Positions 61,025-64,000 of a stretch of 64,000 nt of DNA are shown here, piece by piece. The notes beneath the pieces are model-generated. The model did not search any database. It saw nothing but the letters and a program-made list of their open reading frames with translations, and was not told the DNA's origin. The position numbers and the translations under genes were made by a program. The DNA comes from Cyclobacterium amurskyense (GTDB lineage Bacteria > Bacteroidota > Bacteroidia > Cytophagales > Cyclobacteriaceae). The number at the start of each line of letters is the position of its first letter. Positions within the stretch are counted from its first letter, which is position 1. The stretch is from contig NZ_CP012040.1 in NCBI RefSeq assembly GCF_001050135.1, positions 806,001 through 870,000 of the forward strand. The letters run 5' to 3'.

Positions 61025-64000
61025 CTACCCATTTTTCTTCCACAGGAATACTGGGAGGGCCAAAAATACACCCACCATACTAAACACCAAACCACCAATA
61101 GTACCTATAGCCAATGAAAACCAAAAAATCTCACCCTGTCCCTCCATGACAAATGGTATCAATCCAAAGCAAGTAGAAAGGACTGTCAATAAAATAGGGG
61201 TGGCCTTGCCTCCTACCGCCTTTAATACGTTTCGATTGTAATTGCCTTTGGTTCGGTTATTAAGATCATTGACAATAAATATAGCGGCATTCACTGCTAA
61301 CCCACCAAGCATCACAAAAGCAGCATAACCTCCTTGGTCAAAATAGAAGTCGAACAATGAAAATATCAGAAACAAGCCAATAAAAGAAATGGGGATAATG
61401 AAGATTATATACAAGGGCTGCTTGAAATTTTCAAATAGAATGGAACAAATGAAGAATATCCCCACGATTAACACCAACAACAGGCTATATTGTCTTTTGG
61501 CCTTGTCATAATTCCAGCTATAGGATTGTTTACTTATAGAGTAACCTATTGGCATACTAACTTTCATTTCTTCAATGACTTCGTCCAGGTATTCCCCTCC
61601 AAATTTTGCAGAACCCATATAATCAAAGGATACCAGTCGGATGTATTGCCGGTCCTCCTTATGAAGCGCATTGGTCGTACTTTCTTTTTTCAGAGAACCA
61701 AAACCCGAGACTTTAAAAATCCTATCTTCACTCGATATCAAACTGGTGTTTTCCAGGTCAAACTTTGAAAACCGGTCTGATTTTTTCTCTTTTACCACAA
61801 CCCCATACTTATCATTGTCCACCTCCAAATACATGGAAGGCTGAGCATGTTGGGACAAATCATTAAGGGCATTCACCACCTCGAATTGATTGGCTCCAGC
61901 CATTGCCAACCTACGTTGGTCAAAACGCAAAACATATTCCTCTGTTTTTTTCTCTGACCAGCCACGACGTTCATTGGTATTTACTTCCTGAATTCTTCTA
62001 TGAGCCAATAACTTTTCCGCCAAAACCTCAGACTGCCTTTCAAGTTCCGAATAATTATACCCTCTCAGTTCAGCTCTGAAGCTGGGAATCCCTTCACCAC
62101 CTGGCCCTACCGAAAAGCCCTGTCCAACACCATAAATACTCCATCGAACACCACTCCAATCGGTTGACTTCATTGCCAACTTTCCCTTAAGCCTATAAGG
62201 CAAAGCTGAGGTTTCATGCTCTTCAGTAAAGGTGATTTCTATACGTGCGCTCTGTCCGGAACGAACAGTGGTCACAAATTTATCCACACCTTCCACACCT
62301 TTGAGGAAAGTTTCAAACTCTCCCATTATAAAGTTCATTTGCTCTAAAGTATTCCCAAATGGCAATGTCGCATTGACATAAAGTCTGGTTCTCTCCGCCT
62401 CTCGGTAAGAAGACTTTTCAAACACACCACGAACAAACATCCTGAAAGAACCTCCAAAAGTTTTGTCTACATAGGGTCTGATTTCTTCTTGATAGTAACT
62501 ATTTCCCACTGTTTTATTGTACCACTCCTGTCCTTCCCAATTAGCTGGTAGATAAAATATAGGAAGCCCAAACAATAAGATCAGTATAATTACAAATGAT
62601 TTCCTAAATCTCGCGACAAAGCCTATAAACTGATGGAATTTAGTAAAGGCTACCACTCGCTTTCTAAGCTGAGTTAGTGTTAGTCTTTTGATGGATTTTT
62701 GCTTCTCTCCGAAGAGCAAATCATACATGGCAGGCGTAAATAACAATGCCACCAACAAGGAAACGGCTAGCATTACAGCTACTACCACAGAGAATTCCCC
62801 AAGGTTTCGCCTGTCATCTTCAGGCAGTAAAAAAACCATAAGCAATGCCACTATGGTGGTAAGTGAGGCTGCAAGAAGGGCTAAAAACACTTTTCTGTTT
62901 TTATGCTTGTGCAAATGATCAATCATAATGATGGCATTGTCGACAATCAGCCCAAAAGAAATGGTCAAACCCGCCAAGGAATACATGTGAATGTTCACTT
63001 TTAACAAGTAAAGAATAATTACTGTTAAACTAACATTGACTATAATGCCTAAAAATAAGGTCAGTAAATATTTGAAGTTACGATTGATTAAAAATATAAA
63101 CACCACCAAAATCAATATGGACAAACCGGATCGTTTGTATATTTTCTTTAGCTCCTTATCCAGGAAAGAAGTGTCGTCAAATTCCAACCTTACATCAAAG
63201 CCCTCCGGAAGGTTCACTTTTGATGCATTAATTATCTCTTTAATCTTCTGCGCCAGCAAAACCTTATTTACCCCATCCCTATTGGTGATGGTAAGGTTCA
63301 CTGAATTGTTGCCATTGATCCTATAATATTGCTGAGGCGTTGATTCCTCAAGGGTAAGGGTCGCAACATCTTTGAGGTAAATCGCTTTGCCATCCACACT
63401 GCCTAACAATAGGTTCTCCAAAGCACTTTTATCCACTATGGAGCGATCAATTTCCAAAAACATGGATTCCCCAGACACATTTTTCACTAAGCCAGGGAAA
63501 TTTCTACCAAAAGAATTCCTTATTTTATTCTCCAAGGTAGACCTGGAAAATTTTAATGATTGTAGTTTTTGGATGTCATAAATAACATAAAGGTAGAGCG
63601 CATTTGCACCTCTAATCTCTATGGTTTCAATTTCTTCTACTCGATTTAATTCGCTTATCAGGACATCTTCGGCAATTTTCCTAATCTCAAAAGAGGCAAA
63701 TGGGCCATTGATGCTGTAAGTTAGAATTGGTTTTTTTTCCTGAATGCTCTTCTGTGAGGATTGAGTCACATTCGGGTAACTGACCTTACTATCCATTGAG
63801 GGAAAAACCTGCCGGATCAATGCTGCGACTTCAAATTTTTTGTAGTCCATGTCCGTGCGTTTGTCAAAGCGCAATTGAATATTCCCAGAATTATAATTGG
63901 ATTCTGAAGTGGTTTTCTTCAATTCTGATAGTTGGGTAAAGGCTCCTTCCAATGGTGAGGTCGCAAGTTTTTCCACCAATTCAGGCGAAGCACCACGAAC
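61025..64000 (-). CDS. RND-family efflux transporter permease (N terminus outside window)
   Basis: About 991 residues are visible and the frame is open at the right edge, so roughly the first 50 residues (first membrane helix) are missing. The visible part starts in the usual GASPELVE block. Then come porter domains, six membrane helices (about 310-530 of the visible part, including FGLIVDNAIIMIDHL), a second porter region, and six more helices (from LLLVLIVGIFFICSILF). Inner-membrane, proton-driven, works with a periplasmic adaptor and a TolC-like channel, neither of which is in the window. The helix-4 Asp pair reads Asp-Asn, and the helix-10 Lys of AcrB is Asn (GLAVNAAIFIV), so the proton relay differs from AcrB. 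Substrate unknown. Confidence 0.93.
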   Translation of the reverse strand, partial: VRGASPELVEKLATSPLEGAFTQLSELKKTTSESNYNSGNIQLRFDKRTDMDYKKFEVAALIRQVFPSMDSKVSYPNVTQSSQKSIQEKKPILTYSINGPFASFEIRKIAEDVLISELNRVEEIETIEIRGANALYLYVIYDIQKLQSLKFSRSTLENKIRNSFGRNFPGLVKNVSGESMFLEIDRSIVDKSALENLLLGSVDGKAIYLKDVATLTLEESTPQQYYRINGNNSVNLTITNRDGVNKVLLAQKIKEIINASKVNLPEGFDVRLEFDDTSFLDKELKKIYKRSGLSILILVVFIFLINRNFKYLLTLFLGIIVNVSLTVIILYLLKVNIHMYSLAGLTISFGLIVDNAIIMIDHLHKHKNRKVFLALLAASLTTIVALLMVFLLPEDDRRNLGEFSVVVAVMLAVSLLVALLFTPAMYDLLFGEKQKSIKRLTLTQLRKRVVAFTKFHQFIGFVARFRKSFVIILILLFGLPIFYLPANWEGQEWYNKTVGNSYYQEEIRPYVDKTFGGSFRMFVRGVFEKSSYREAERTRLYVNATLPFGNTLEQMNFIMGEFETFLKGVEGVDKFVTTVRSGQSARIEITFTEEHETSALPYRLKGKLAMKSTDWSGVRWSIYGVGQGFSVGPGGEGIPSFRAELRGYNYSELERQSEVLAEKLLAHRRIQEVNTNERRGWSEKKTEEYVLRFDQRRLAMAGANQFEVVNALNDLSQHAQPSMYLEVDNDKYGVVVKEKKSDRFSKFDLENTSLISSEDRIFKVSGFGSLKKESTTNALHKEDRQYIRLVSFDYMGSAKFGGEYLDEVIEEMKVSMPIGYSISKQSYSWNYDKAKRQYSLLLVLIVGIFFICSILFENFKQPLYIIFIIPISFIGLFLIFSLFDFYFDQGGYAAFVMLGGLAVNAAIFIVNDLNNRTKGNYNRNVLKAVGGKATPILLTVLSTCFGLIPFVMEGQGEIFWFSLAIGTIGGLVFSMVGVFLALPVFLWKKNG

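Noticed and set aside
1..64000. CRISPR arrays, rRNA, tRNA, prophage and insertion-sequence genes
   Set aside because: None was recognised on reading; the only repeats are the short TIR elements and the duplicated protein modules.

Overview
The window is a low-GC chromosomal segment of a Bacteroidota bacterium, most likely Cytophagales and close to Cyclobacteriaceae (Cyclobacterium/Echinicola/Algoriphagus-like); this placement is an inference. It rests on type IX secretion (T9SS) C-terminal sorting domains, promoters of the form TTTG-N20-TAnnTTTG, a DUF4293 protein, bactofilins, SusC-era style outer-membrane beta-barrels and the general protein character. No rRNA, tRNA, CRISPR array, transposase or phage gene was seen. 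The only mobile-looking DNA is a family of short inverted-repeat elements (three copies).

Layout. (1) 1-9130, + strand: two very large paralogous secreted proteins (the first cut by the left edge), each with a parallel beta-helix, a carbohydrate-binding-like domain, an Ig-like domain, three malectin-like domains and a T9SS sorting domain. (2) 9307-31273, all on the - strand: a complete Wzx/Wzy-type exopolysaccharide locus. Read in the direction of transcription it has two initiating sugar transferases, a Wza-like export lipoprotein, a Wzc-like tyrosine autokinase, a flippase, a polymerase candidate, at least seven more glycosyltransferases, a WecG/TagA-type transferase, a bi-domain oxidoreductase and an alpha/alpha-toroid protein of unknown function. 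The two sugar transferase genes share a promoter design with a palindrome across the expected start of transcription. (3) 31501-38565: hemE, two collagen-like lipoproteins, small envelope proteins, an ABC exporter, truA and a DUF4293 protein. (4) 38626-46088: a trans-sulfuration enzyme, a bactofilin, yifB/comM, a small membrane protein, msbA and a Wzi-like outer-membrane protein. (5) 46299-54501, + strand: rpmE2, a GlmU-like protein, holB, a RimB-like protease next to rimK, then hemC, a cyclophilin lipoprotein and an RmlD-like reductase in overlapping array, then a sodium symporter. (6) 54835-64000: an actin-like protein and a bactofilin in one operon, an outer-membrane barrel, an HMA-AraC regulator, a small secreted protein with a long leader, a propeller-like lipoprotein and an RND efflux pump cut by the right edge.

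The most unusual item is the actin-like gene at 55400-56428. Its phosphate-1 motif, which opens every ordinary actin-fold ATPase, sits at the extreme C terminus, and the protein starts at the strand that normally follows it. This is the pattern of a circular permutation. Its stop codon is four bases from the start of a bactofilin gene, so two filament-forming proteins appear to be made together. I do not know of a described system of this kind.

Other points of interest are the short TIR element (3557-3760, 54611-54824, 58171-58268), the shared operator-like palindrome in the EPS locus, the HMA-AraC fusion, and the mix of exostosin-like transferase, bi-domain oxidoreductase and alpha/alpha-toroid protein, which could mean an unusual uronic-acid-containing polymer (inference only). 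All functional calls come from reading the translated sequences, without database searches.
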